NCBI RefSeq assembly: GCF_006345825.1
Contig: NZ_VCIX01000092.1
Coordinates: 2,108,001-2,172,000 of the forward strand
From: Paenibacillus paridis
GTDB lineage: Bacteria; Bacillota; Bacilli; Paenibacillales; Paenibacillaceae
Direction of reading: 5' to 3'
Length of the DNA: 64,000 nt
The position numbers and the translations under genes were made by a program. The notes under the pieces were generated by a model that saw only the letters and a program-made list of their open reading frames with translations, was not told where the DNA came from and ran no database searches. Of the stretch, positions 18,901 to 25,717 are shown in pieces (the stretch's first letter is position 1; each line of letters opens with the position of its first letter).

Positions 18901-20554
18901 CGTCTGCGGCAACCGCCGTTCGATCTGCGGCAAGCCAGTCCGCATTGTAATTTGTTCCTAGATCAAGTGCAAGTGCTGCAGCTTCCAGTGCCGTTTGTGT
19001 CGCTGCTTCATTTGCAGCTAAGTTCACTGCGGCTACCGGAGTTCTAACGGTTACAGCTGTGTTGAATGCGGCTTGTACAGCCGCTGGATTGACATAGCCG
19101 TCCGTCGGACGATTCGCAACCACAACCGATGCAACTGCAGCCTGATCCGCTGGTCCCCAGCCTGGATATGAAGCTCCTTGATTAAGTCCGAGCGCTACAG
19201 CTTCAAGCGCTGATTCCGCTGCTGCAGCATCTGCTGCCAGGTTGACGGCTGCCATTGGAGCATTCTGCGTAACCGCTGCATCCAATGCAGCCTGAACAGC
19301 TGGTTGATCAGCGAAACCTGCCCCGCGGTTTGCCAGAACGAGTGCAGAAACCGCATCTTTGTCTGCCGTCAACAAAACGTTATATGCAGTAAGCGAAAGG
19401 TTTAATACATTGGCAGTCAAAGCGCTTTTTATGCTGCTTGCATCCCCGGCTGCGTTGACCACGTCAACAGCTTGAGCTACTTGCTCGATCGCTACCAGCG
19501 AGCTAAGCGTTGCTTGTATGCTAGACTGATTGGCAAAAGATCCATTCGTCGTTTTATAATTTAGAAGCGCCTGAGCGGCTGCTAATCGATGTGCAGCATT
19601 CAATTTATAATATTCGATTAGATCTAGGCCAAGATCCGAAGCTTCCATTGCCGATTTCATCGCATTGGCTGTAGACGTATTATTGAGTGCTTGAACTGCT
19701 ACAGCGTAAGCTGCATCTTGCGCACGCTGGGTTACAAGCGCGTTGAGCTTCGTTTGGATGGCAGCCTTGTTGGCAAAAGCTCCGTTCGTTTCTTTAAAAT
19801 CATACATTTGCTGAGCGACCCCGCTTTGATCGGGTAAGCTCAAGTTGTGGAAGGAAGTCAGGATGAGCCCAAGATAAGCATCTTCGAGCGCAGCCGTCAT
19901 TGCACCTGCATCGGTTGCATCATTTACGCTTTTTACAGCGAAGGCAAGCGCTTCATTATCCAGCGTTGCCTGAACGGCAACGTTAAATTGATTCTGAATC
20001 GACCCTTGATCTGCAAAACTGCCATGTGCAGTACGATAGTCGAGCAGTAATTGTGCCGCTCCAAGCTTGCCATCCGGCGTACTCAAGTTGTTGTAAGTCG
20101 TCAGAATCAAACCGAGTGCCGGGTCTTCCAGCGCGGTTCTCAAAGCACTTGCGGAAGCTGCTGTATTCACAGCTTGGATAGCATTGTATAAAATTTCTAC
20201 GTTCTGTTGATTAGCCACAAAATTATTCAATTCTTGCTGAATCAACGGTTGCGAGCCAAAGCTGCCGTTAGCTGTGCGAAGATCGATCATTTTTTGGGCA
20301 ACGACTTCTTTTCCTGTTGGGCTTAAGCTGTCGTAACCTGTGAGATTTAAAGCCAAATCCACTTGAGCGAGTGCGATTTGCATATCGGCTGCAGTAGCCG
20401 CCGTATTCACTACAGCAATAGCTGAAGCTTCATCAGCACTGGCAATATTGGTTGGCATGACAGAAATGACCGATGTTGCAGCAAATGTTGCGGAAAGCAC
20501 GGTTGCGATACTTTTAGTTAACGGTTTATGGTTCTCATTTTTTCTCTTCGACAT
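12959..20554 (-). CDS. Giant secreted repeat protein (22 helical repeats plus 7 Ig-like repeats)
   Basis: About 2531 aa. Start ATG 20554 has GTGAGG 7 nt upstream; the open frame to 20599 lacks an RBS. A long-n-region signal peptide ends near NIASA. There follow 22 tandem units of about 72-82 residues, predicted alpha-helical, with the pattern AVNxAxxxxxMQxALE, LGLxLGxYxxWxxADK, AVAxxVLxxRPxxGY, DKAAVQxAFDxAV. Then come seven beta-sandwich repeats starting ESVEADxxSLxVGF (like atrophied bacterial Ig domains) and a unique C-terminal region of about 200 residues. No SLH domain, LPxTG motif or enzyme domain was seen, so attachment is unexplained. Likely exported by the SecA2 encoded upstream. Function unknown; a fibrous surface or adhesive role is inference. 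Confidence 0.85.
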   Translation of the reverse strand: MSKRKNENHKPLTKSIATVLSATFAATSVISVMPTNIASADEASAIAVVNTAATAADMQIALAQVDLALNLTGYDSLSPTGKEVVAQKMIDLRTANGSFGSQPLIQQELNNFVANQQNVEILYNAIQAVNTAASASALRTALEDPALGLILTTYNNLSTPDGKLGAAQLLLDYRTAHGSFADQGSIQNQFNVAVQATLDNEALAFAVKSVNDATDAGAMTAALEDAYLGLILTSFHNLSLPDQSGVAQQMYDFKETNGAFANKAAIQTKLNALVTQRAQDAAYAVAVQALNNTSTANAMKSAMEASDLGLDLIEYYKLNAAHRLAAAQALLNYKTTNGSFANQSSIQATLSSLVAIEQVAQAVDVVNAAGDASSIKSALTANVLNLSLTAYNVLLTADKDAVSALVLANRGAGFADQPAVQAALDAAVTQNAPMAAVNLAADAAAAESALEAVALGLNQGASYPGWGPADQAAVASVVVANRPTDGYVNPAAVQAAFNTAVTVRTPVAAVNLAANEAATQTALEAAALALDLGTNYNADWLAADRTAVAADVLANRPGTGFVDKAAVQAAFDAALVARASVAAVNTAANDADMQTALQDGILNLDLDVFTSWTEADQKAVVVNVQSARPGTGYVDKGAVQAAFDLALAARADIAAVNIAVDAAAMQAALEQGTLTLNLGATYAGWKLADKTAVATALLNNRPVTGYAELTEIQTDFDAAVLAVAPLANINGAGNASDMQTALESVSLDLTLAAAYTSLSPTSQTAVAAWVLSNRPSDGYTNKTAVQSALDMAIAIEYVNIAVNSSQMKSALEDSTLNLTLGVYASWQSADKSAVAAGVLANRGAGYVDKAAVQTVLDLEIIARVAVAAVNLAANDEDMQTALEAGALSLTQGTYTGWTSADKKAVAAAISAARPNDGYIDKAAVQTAFNNALAARSYVAAVNTAQDAASIQTALEAGALGLVLGDYIGWSNADKSTVAEAVRVSRPNDGFTNLSAVQIAFNAAVSSRSAIAAVNIAADAAEMQTALEDSALGLTLGAYESWTNADHAAVAQSVLDGIPVGGYVDKTAVQAAINSAIAARLPVASVNIAVTAAAAQTALEDAALNLTLGVYVNWTTADKAAVATVVQAGHLGAGYEDKGAVQAAFDDAVDERTPVADVNIAINVTAIQLALENGLLGLDLSEYDALLLSDQWLVADHLFDNRPVGGFTNKAAVQLALDSAIDADATMAAVNLAANATDMETALENVNLGLTLGDYATWTDADQKAVAAYVLANRLPAGYTNVAAVQAAFEDGIEARQPVAAVNIALTAAAAQTALENNGLGLTLGEYATWTTSDKSAVASAVLSAFPTGGYEDEAAIQTAFDGAVTARKPVAAVNVTLNEADVQSALEDGDLQLTLGAYTVWLEADQSAVAAAVLHDRPVGGYADKAAVQTAFDTAITERTAVAAVNLASDAEETQAALEDAALDLTLGAYGYWSDADKEAVSNAVYIARPTGGYTDQAAVQAALEVAINERAAVAAVNTAANATAMQEALEDASLGLALGAYTVWTDADHIAVAEAVLASVPPTGFVNAADVQAALNTALSDRTVVANVNIAITPATIQVALQNVTLGLDLSIYNSLGYNDKLDISSKVLMSRPVTGYENQLAIQSALDLALSAGTLNRDVNALTLQFAAGDTASHVIGDIELPALGAEGSTITWTTDLPNIIAIVGTTGTITRPAFLTGDTTVTLTAELTFNGESKTKEFVIKVIKESITAIESVEADTASLSVGFVPGDSAASVTQNISLPTTGANGTAITWTSTESTVIATNGTVNRPAKTANDVIVTLTATITKDGEQETKTFTVNVMKQTTFTDKESVEADNASLNVGFVPGDSAASVTQNLSLPITGANGTTISWSSTAPTVIAADGTDATNGTVNRPAKTASDVIVTLTATITKGGEQETKTFTVNVLKLTTFNDGESVETDTTSLSVGFVPGDSAASVTQSLSLPLTGANGTTIAWSSSESTVIATNGTVNRPAKTASDVIVTLTATITKGAEEQTKTFTVNVLKLSTFNDTESVEADTALLSVGFSPSDSAAGVTQNLSLPLTGVNGSTIAWSSTESTVIATNGTVNRPAKTASDVIVTLTATITKGNEQETKTFTVNVLKLTTFTDKESVEADTALLSVGFVPGDSATGVTQNLSLPITGANGTEISWSSTAPTVIATNGTVSRPAKTTSDVIVTLTATITKGDKQETKTFTINVLKLSALSDVESVEADKTALTIAYASGETSVNVMQNLTLPNTGANGSAITWSSSNTGLIKSDGTVTRPAYLAGDTTITLTATITKNGISEQKLFEVIVLKNGQTAAPTASSILIMNNAAGQNDLIQLSGLLAGDVVNVYSSADQLIGTVTVASNETSAILEIAQLGLEAGSVKVTFTRGAYDESDKVTVNFAKEGAKPFTISGNPLVTTNGISAKVTVSPTSGTAHMGKEVVVFQLMKGTEPISIVVLEKDIVAAEDLIAHFNVSGSGYSVKVFVVDSYSGSFTDVGNSLASAIVLQ
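13550..15590 (-). repeat. Seven tandem Ig-like coding repeats
   Basis: Roughly 255-300-bp units encode the seven Ig-like domains of the giant protein. The middle five are very similar at the DNA level (recurring blocks such as GTCGCCTGGAACAAA and GCTGGACGGTTTACCGT), which suggests recent duplication or gene conversion. The unit near 14830-14870 carries a small insertion (extra AADGTDATNG). Confidence 0.85.
15590..20416 (-). repeat. Twenty-two tandem helical coding repeats
   Basis: Units of about 216-250 bp encoding the 72-82-residue repeat. The first four units (18,300-20,416 side, nearest the signal peptide) are longer and more divergent; units 6-21 are regular at about 72 residues. Two related units also occur in the small protein at 21050-21796. 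Confidence 0.85.
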
Positions 20555-20615
20555 GTTTGAGACCTCACTTTTTTTTCCATTTGAAAGCAGTCTGTTCATC
20601 CATTTTGCGCACTAT

Positions 20616-21020
20616 TTATTTGACTTGAAACACTTGCCATTCATCCGAACCAAAGCGGACTAGGCTTACGACATATTCATATTTGCGTTGTCCCATCGAA
20701 TTCTGATAGAACACCTCCAAATTGACACGATAAACCGGTTCGTCCCCACTCGTTACGAACATTTGGGATTTGAGAGCATATCCCTTGTCCAATAAAGGAT
20801 CATTCCGTAGCTTCTGAGAAAAATGCTCCTCCACGTATCGACTAGCAATTTCTATGATCTTAAGCTGTTCCACCAGCTCCAAACGATCGATTCCTTGGAC
20901 AATCTCTTCGTCATGGGGAATATCCGTGTTGGGAAGCTCGTCGGTCGACTCTGTCGATTTCAGCGTCGCTGAAAATAAACGCTGACGCAGACGAGCCCAT
21001 CTTCCTGCCAGGCCATCCAT
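20616..21020 (-). CDS. Small cytoplasmic protein of the secA2 operon
   Basis: Protein of 134 aa with no signal peptide or membrane segment: a basic N-terminus (RWARLRQRLF), an acidic linker, then an alpha/beta region (EYVVSLVRFGSDEWQVF). ATG 21020 has GGGAGG 7 nt upstream. It is not a family I recognise. It sits between the small secreted repeat protein (30-base gap) and the giant gene. By position it could be an export helper, comparable to SlaP, which assists SecA2-dependent S-layer secretion in Bacillus anthracis; that analogy rests on gene context, not on visible homology. Confidence 0.7.
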   Translation of the reverse strand: MDGLAGRWARLRQRLFSATLKSTESTDELPNTDIPHDEEIVQGIDRLELVEQLKIIEIASRYVEEHFSQKLRNDPLLDKGYALKSQMFVTSGDEPVYRVNLEVFYQNSMGQRKYEYVVSLVRFGSDEWQVFQVK

Positions 21021-21049
21021 ATCCTAACCTCCCGATACCGTCCTCTCTA

Positions 21050-21796
21050 TTATTCCGTCGCGGCCTCAAGAACCGAGGCAATTGCTCCGTTAAAAGTTTT
21101 TTGAATATCAGTACGGTTTAAGAAACCTTCAGCGGGTACAGCTTGGAGTACCAAATCAGCCGCTGCAAGTTTGCCTTCGGCGCTTAGATTTCTATAGTTC
21201 AGCATAACCAGTCCCAAGTAAGGGACTTCCAATGCATTTTTCATCTGCACTGCGCTAGTTGCGGTATTGACAGCTGTGATGGCATCGCGCAGTACCGAGA
21301 TGTCTCTTTGAGCGGCTACTGCCTTATTCAGTGCCTGCTGGATAACACCAGAGTCTGTGAAAGCCACGTTGGAATGAATAGAAAAGAGAACTTCAGCTAC
21401 TTGTGCTTGGTCTACAGGACTAAGCTCATGGTAACCTGTTAAATTCAAAGCCAACTCCACTGCCGTCAATGCAACCTGCAGCTCTTCTGCTGATACAGCA
21501 TTTTGTATGGAATCCACTGCTGTCACCTCCGTTTGAACGACAATTGCTGGTGCATCTATTTCTACAGTTGGCACATCAACCCGTGGTGATTCCTCTGCCG
21601 CCTCAATCGCAGGACTAGCCGTATCCGTTGGCTGAATGTACACGGTGTCTGCTACGCTAACATCTTGGGACACTTCGGCAGTTGTGAAATTTGCAGGCAA
21701 TAATGGCACTACTGTTGCAGCTGCAATGGTTAAAGTTAATGCTTTAGCAACCGTTTTGCTTAATTTTTTATTTGAACCCGATCCATTCTTTGACAA
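21050..21796 (-). CDS. Small secreted protein with two giant-protein-type repeats
   Basis: Exported protein of 248 aa. The signal peptide (KKLSKTVAKALTLTIAAA, to about residue 40) resembles that of the giant protein, and even the RBS context (AAGTGAGG before an MSK- start) is shared. A Pro/Glu-rich linker follows, then two copies of the roughly 72-residue repeat (LTAVELALNLTGYHELSPVDQ and AVNTATSAVQMKNALE, LGLVMLNYRNLS). The start is TTG at 21796 with GTGAGGG 7 nt upstream. It looks like a mini version or an ancestral paralogue of the giant protein's N-terminus. Confidence 0.75.
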   Translation of the reverse strand: MSKNGSGSNKKLSKTVAKALTLTIAAATVVPLLPANFTTAEVSQDVSVADTVYIQPTDTASPAIEAAEESPRVDVPTVEIDAPAIVVQTEVTAVDSIQNAVSAEELQVALTAVELALNLTGYHELSPVDQAQVAEVLFSIHSNVAFTDSGVIQQALNKAVAAQRDISVLRDAITAVNTATSAVQMKNALEVPYLGLVMLNYRNLSAEGKLAAADLVLQAVPAEGFLNRTDIQKTFNGAIASVLEAATE

Positions 21797-21889
21797 GGAA
21801 ATACCCTCACTTCTACGATAAATTTATATTTTTTAGCTCAATGAAACTACCAGCCGATCTATAGCAATCGATTTGACCGCTGACTGAGT

Positions 21890-24247
21890 TTAAGCAGATC
21901 CACTAAGCGGAAAGGCAAGCTGGTCTTTCATCTCCTGAATCACTTCTCTAGTAATGGCCCGATGGTATTTGCGTATAAATTTCAGATGCAGTTGATACGC
22001 TTCCTCCTCATAAATGTCGGCAAGATCCCGCTTTTCAATGGCCCGTAAATGAATGCCTTGTTTAACGGACCCTAAGACCTCCATATGTTCCATCCAACAT
22101 TGATCGATTAGTCGCAAACACCGCTCTCTCCAACTGGAACGCCACTTTTCCAGCAACTGAGTTTCCAAAAACAGTGACCACCCTTGACGCCATTGCTGTC
22201 CTACCTGTTGACGTATTTCACTTGGAGTCATCAATTCCACAGCATGAATAGAAACCGTTAAACCAAACTCTTGTCCCAACTGCCTTACTTTCCATTCTTC
22301 TGGAAGCCGCTTCGCCGGGCACAGCCGTTCAACGCAGATATCTATCCAGTGGGAAACGGAGCGAGAAAGAATATCTTCCATTTTCTCTGAGTGCAAAATG
22401 TCCTCCCGCTCGGAATAGAACCACTCCCTCTGCCTATGAACGACACAGTCAAGTTTATATAGCAAAGTGCGAATTCCGTACATTTGCTGTTCTGCCCTGT
22501 TCTGGGCCATGTCTGCAAAACGAAGCAATTGTTGAGAGGATACGCCCTCCTCTCCCCACTTCCACGATTCGCGCCAATCCTCTGCCTCATCACTAGCGAA
22601 ACGCAGAAACAATTCATCCTCTAGCGAGATAAAAAACTGAGATGCGCCTGGATCTCCTTGCCTACCAGACCGTCCTCTCAATTGCAGATCGATCCTGCAG
22701 CTTTCATGCCTTTCCAGGCCAAAGACATGCAATCCACCTAACTCAGCTACGCCAGCTTCTAGTCGAATGTCCGCTCCGCGACCTGCCATATTCGTTGCTA
22801 TCGTGATCGCTGATTTTCTTCCTGCACGTGAGATGATTTCTGCTTCTTCCCGTTCTGTCTTCGCATTAAGCACCTGGCACGGCAAATGGACTTGAGACAG
22901 TCTCGCGGCTAGTTGCTCTGACTGCTGAACCGAGGTTGTACCTACGAGAATAGGTGCTCCACGTTGATGCAGAGCTATAATTTCCTTTACCAGACGTTGA
23001 AACTTAGCTGCCTTGGTGGAAAAAACAAGATCAGGAGCGTCCTTCCGAACGATCGGCCGATGTGTGCTTATCGGCATCACTTCCAAACCGTAGGTATGCC
23101 TGAGCTCTTCGGTTTCTGTCTGTACCGTGCCAGACATGCCGATTAAATGCGGGTACAGGCCAAAATACTTTTGAACTGTGATTGAAGCATTAGTGCGAGT
23201 TTCTTCGCTGAGCCGCAGCCCTTCTTTCACTTCAATCGCTTGGTGCAATCCGTCGCCAAATTCCCTACCTTCCAGCACTCTGCCCGTAAATGCATCGATT
23301 ATATGTACTTTTCCGTCTGTAATTAAATAATCCCGGTCAACTTCCATTAATACCTGAGACCTTAAGCTCTGAAGCAAATAGTGGTAAACCGTCATTTGAT
23401 CCAAATCAAATAAATTATCAATCATAAACACCGTTTCAATCTTTCGAATTGCCGATTCGGTGAACATGACTTGATTGGTTTCGACATCGCGCTCGTAATC
23501 TCTATGCTCCCGTAAGCCTCTGACAAACTTGGCGCATATGTAATAAAGGTCCGGTGCGGCTTTTGACTTGCCTGCGATAATCATAGGCGTTTTAGCTTCG
23601 TCAATAAGCACACTGTCAATTTCGTCAATTATCGCGTACGCCAGCGGTCGCTGAACCTGATGCTTAGGATCATATACGAGATGGTCCCGCAAGTAATCAA
23701 AGCCAAATTCCGACCAAGTGCCATAAGTTATTTCGCATTCGTATACGGACTGTTTCTCCTCCATACGAAGCTCTGACCTGTTAAGACCGACTGTCATACC
23801 CAAAAAATGAAACACTTCTCTTGCCTGCATGTAATCCCGCTCCGCTAAATAAGGGTTGACCGTAATCATATGGACGCCCTTGCCTTGCAGCCCGAACCAA
23901 AAAAGAGGAATGAGTGACGTCAGAGTCTTTCCTTCGCCGGTCAGCATCTCCGTGACGTTTCCTTTGATCATCATGTAACCGCCCAGTAACTGCTCATCAT
24001 GCAGGATCACGCCCAACTTGCGTCTAACCGCTTCCTTAACAATTGCAACAGTCGTGTAAGTTACATGACGAGGCTGCATATGCTGGACAACCTCTTCTCT
24101 GAGCCGCTCAATCTGCTGTTGAAGTTCTGGCTCCGATAAATGACGCAGGAGTTCGTATTTTCGATTAATCAGAGGTAATGCTTTTTTGATACCCGCTTCA
24201 TTGTGCTTTACCAGCCCTTTTGCCCACCATGCCCCACTCAGTCGTAT
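21890..24247 (-). CDS. secA2: SecA2-type accessory preprotein translocase ATPase
   Basis: Motor ATPase about 785 aa long, acting at the membrane with SecYEG on selected exported proteins. Motifs: TGEGKTL (about residues 103-109), DEIDSVLIDEAKTP (DEAD box plus SecA signature), TNMAGRGADI and RGRSGRQGDPG (motifs V/VI). The C-terminal zinc/SecB-binding tail of housekeeping SecA is absent, as in SecA2 proteins. The first ATG (24079) would remove about 56 residues that clearly look like the SecA N-terminus (LSEPELQQQIERLREEV). In that frame no ATG/GTG/TTG exists before the TAG at 24253, but ATA at 24247 lies 8 nt after GGGAGG, so I place the start there. First gene of the operon. Confidence 0.8.
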   Translation of the reverse strand: MRLSGAWWAKGLVKHNEAGIKKALPLINRKYELLRHLSEPELQQQIERLREEVVQHMQPRHVTYTTVAIVKEAVRRKLGVILHDEQLLGGYMMIKGNVTEMLTGEGKTLTSLIPLFWFGLQGKGVHMITVNPYLAERDYMQAREVFHFLGMTVGLNRSELRMEEKQSVYECEITYGTWSEFGFDYLRDHLVYDPKHQVQRPLAYAIIDEIDSVLIDEAKTPMIIAGKSKAAPDLYYICAKFVRGLREHRDYERDVETNQVMFTESAIRKIETVFMIDNLFDLDQMTVYHYLLQSLRSQVLMEVDRDYLITDGKVHIIDAFTGRVLEGREFGDGLHQAIEVKEGLRLSEETRTNASITVQKYFGLYPHLIGMSGTVQTETEELRHTYGLEVMPISTHRPIVRKDAPDLVFSTKAAKFQRLVKEIIALHQRGAPILVGTTSVQQSEQLAARLSQVHLPCQVLNAKTEREEAEIISRAGRKSAITIATNMAGRGADIRLEAGVAELGGLHVFGLERHESCRIDLQLRGRSGRQGDPGASQFFISLEDELFLRFASDEAEDWRESWKWGEEGVSSQQLLRFADMAQNRAEQQMYGIRTLLYKLDCVVHRQREWFYSEREDILHSEKMEDILSRSVSHWIDICVERLCPAKRLPEEWKVRQLGQEFGLTVSIHAVELMTPSEIRQQVGQQWRQGWSLFLETQLLEKWRSSWRERCLRLIDQCWMEHMEVLGSVKQGIHLRAIEKRDLADIYEEEAYQLHLKFIRKYHRAITREVIQEMKDQLAFPLSGSA

Positions 24248-24261
24248 GCTCTAAACCTCCC
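24245..24261 (-). promoter_or_regulatory. RBS that places the secA2 start on an ATA codon
   Basis: GGGAGG (24261-24256) is followed after 8 nt by ATA (24247-24245) in the SecA2 frame. This is the only well-spaced initiation signal for the conserved N-terminus; the next in-frame candidate nearby is CTG, 14 nt from the RBS. A TAG stop lies between RBS and ATA in the same frame. Confidence 0.55.
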
Positions 24262-24688
24262 GACAAAAGAATATAGTAAAATATTCGCATATTACGAGCC
24301 TATTCGACTATCTATATACATCTATCGACCTACTACAACAATAACTTTAGAACTATAATCATATTAGTCCATAAGTTTGAAGAAATATTTTAAAAAATAA
24401 CCAAAAATCATCTTTCCTTTCTTAAAAGTTAACTGAAACTATTAAATTTAAGTCTAGATTCAATTTGATTTTCTTCTAATTAAAAATAATGATACTTATT
24501 AACTATTAATCATTGAGAAAAAGCATTACTTATTAATCAGTCTCCATCAGACTTTTGGCTCAGGAGAAGTATAATACAGCCCAATGACGGCAAAATGACA
24601 AACTTTTATATAAAATCCAAATAGAGAATATAGCATAAAGAAGTGGGGACGGAGAACAACAACTGCCGTTTCAAAAAAAACTTGTCAT
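24262..24688. other. AT-rich intergenic region upstream of secA2
   Basis: About 430 bases with no convincing ORF. It must hold the secA2 promoter; a weak minus-strand candidate (TTGTTG, 17 nt, TATATA) lies around 24311-24340. Repeated ACTTATTAA-type words occur near 24490-24540. I see no RNA structure in it. Confidence 0.3.
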
Positions 24689-24732
24689 AAACAAATACAG
24701 CCAACCTCTCAAGAGGTTGGCTGTATTTGTTT
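24689..24732. terminator. Strong terminator after the PIN gene
   Basis: Perfect 21-bp inverted repeat (24689-24709 and 24712-24732) with a 2-nt loop; on the minus strand it is followed within ten bases by a run of eight T. It ends the PIN/antitoxin-like transcript, 8 bases after the PIN stop. Confidence 0.8.
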
Positions 24733-24740
24733 TAAGACTT

Positions 24741-25199
24741 TTAATTGGATGGAATGATGCGAATATCCTTATCTAAATTGGCAAGCATCATGTAATTGCG
24801 ATTGAAAGTAAAGATGCGTTTTACTTGATAATAGGACATGGTCACAGCAGTGAATGCCTCGCTGAGCGAAAATCGGAGTTCGGGCCTATCCATCAGCAGC
24901 CTGCGCGATTCCCCATCAAATTCAGGGCCGTTGGAGATAACCGCCAGCTTGCCTTTACTTACCGCTTTATCGATGGCCTTCAAAAAATATTCCGCCTGCT
25001 GATAGCTGTAGTCATTGCGCAGCCATTCGTGAAGATCAAATATAATGGAATTGGTCGTCACGTAATTACGTTCTAAGTCATGCAAATCTAGAAACAGGGA
25101 ACGCGCTTTTACATAACGGGGATCTTCAGGGTTCATTAAAGCGGCCAAAGCAGTTCCGTCCAGAAAAATGGTATCCTGTATATTCAAGTCGTTATCCAT
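24741..25199 (-). CDS. PIN-domain protein (VapC-like toxin candidate)
   Basis: PIN-fold protein of 152 aa, normally a metal-dependent RNase. FLDGTALAALMNPED supplies the first Asp and FDLHEWLR the Glu. At the C-terminal site the usual SxxDA reads SLSEAF and the usual TFDRxF reads FTFNRNY, so two acidic positions are Glu and Asn; activity may be altered or lost. It follows the 100-aa gene by 13 bases, the layout of a toxin-antitoxin pair. No DNA-binding domain is seen in either protein, so a non-TA role is possible. Confidence 0.7.
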   Translation of the reverse strand: MDNDLNIQDTIFLDGTALAALMNPEDPRYVKARSLFLDLHDLERNYVTTNSIIFDLHEWLRNDYSYQQAEYFLKAIDKAVSKGKLAVISNGPEFDGESRRLLMDRPELRFSLSEAFTAVTMSYYQVKRIFTFNRNYMMLANLDKDIRIIPSN

Positions 25200-25212
25200 A
25201 GGTCAGCACTCC

Positions 25213-25515
25213 TTAATCCACTATTTTGCAAATGCCATCCAAATAAAGTAGTGGGTTATCTTCTTTTTGATCCACTGAAATGGTGGTTCTTTCATCAGGG
25301 ATACTTGCCAGGTATTGAACAATGATTCCATTTACGATCGCTTGTACGGTCGTTTGCTGCTTATCAGCGATTGATTTCAATTCAACATAATATTGCGTAT
25401 TGAGTTCTATCATACTTTCTTCTTGTTCTTCACTTTTTGATGAAATGAATTCGGAAGCTGTAGATTTCGCTTTTTCGAATTGGTTCTGAATGAAGCGTTT
25501 GTAGTTTTTCACCAT
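25213..25515 (-). CDS. Small partner of the PIN protein (antitoxin candidate)
   Basis: Protein of 100 aa, charged and probably helical at the N-terminus (KRFIQNQFEKAKSTASEF), then IVNGIIVQYLASI and a C-terminal NPLLYLDGICKIVD. I do not recognise a family. ATG 25515 follows AAGGAG by 9 nt. The tight coupling to the PIN gene suggests an antitoxin, with the C-terminus a plausible toxin-binding segment; this is inference. Confidence 0.6.
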   Translation of the reverse strand: MVKNYKRFIQNQFEKAKSTASEFISSKSEEQEESMIELNTQYYVELKSIADKQQTTVQAIVNGIIVQYLASIPDERTTISVDQKEDNPLLYLDGICKIVD

Positions 25516-25717
25516 CGAGATTCACTCCTTATGTATAGCTTCTATAGAGATTCGTCGAATTTTGTCGATTTCAGGGGGTAATATGAAAATTAATGCCTGC
25601 AGCTACTTTGAAACAAAAAAGATTACCCGTTCGCGAAAATGCAAAGTACCGCCCATAGAGGTGGGCGGCGCTAGGTTATATAGTTATGCTTTTAGTAGAC
25701 AAGCTTACAGTGATCCC

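Noticed and set aside
15590-20416. Regular tandem repeats considered as a CRISPR or satellite array
   Set aside because: The units lie inside one long coding frame, vary at third positions and encode a conserved protein repeat; there are no spacers.
25649-25668. GC-rich hairpin CCGCCCA/TGGGCGG
   Set aside because: It lacks a T-tract on either side; probably structural but not supportable as a terminator.
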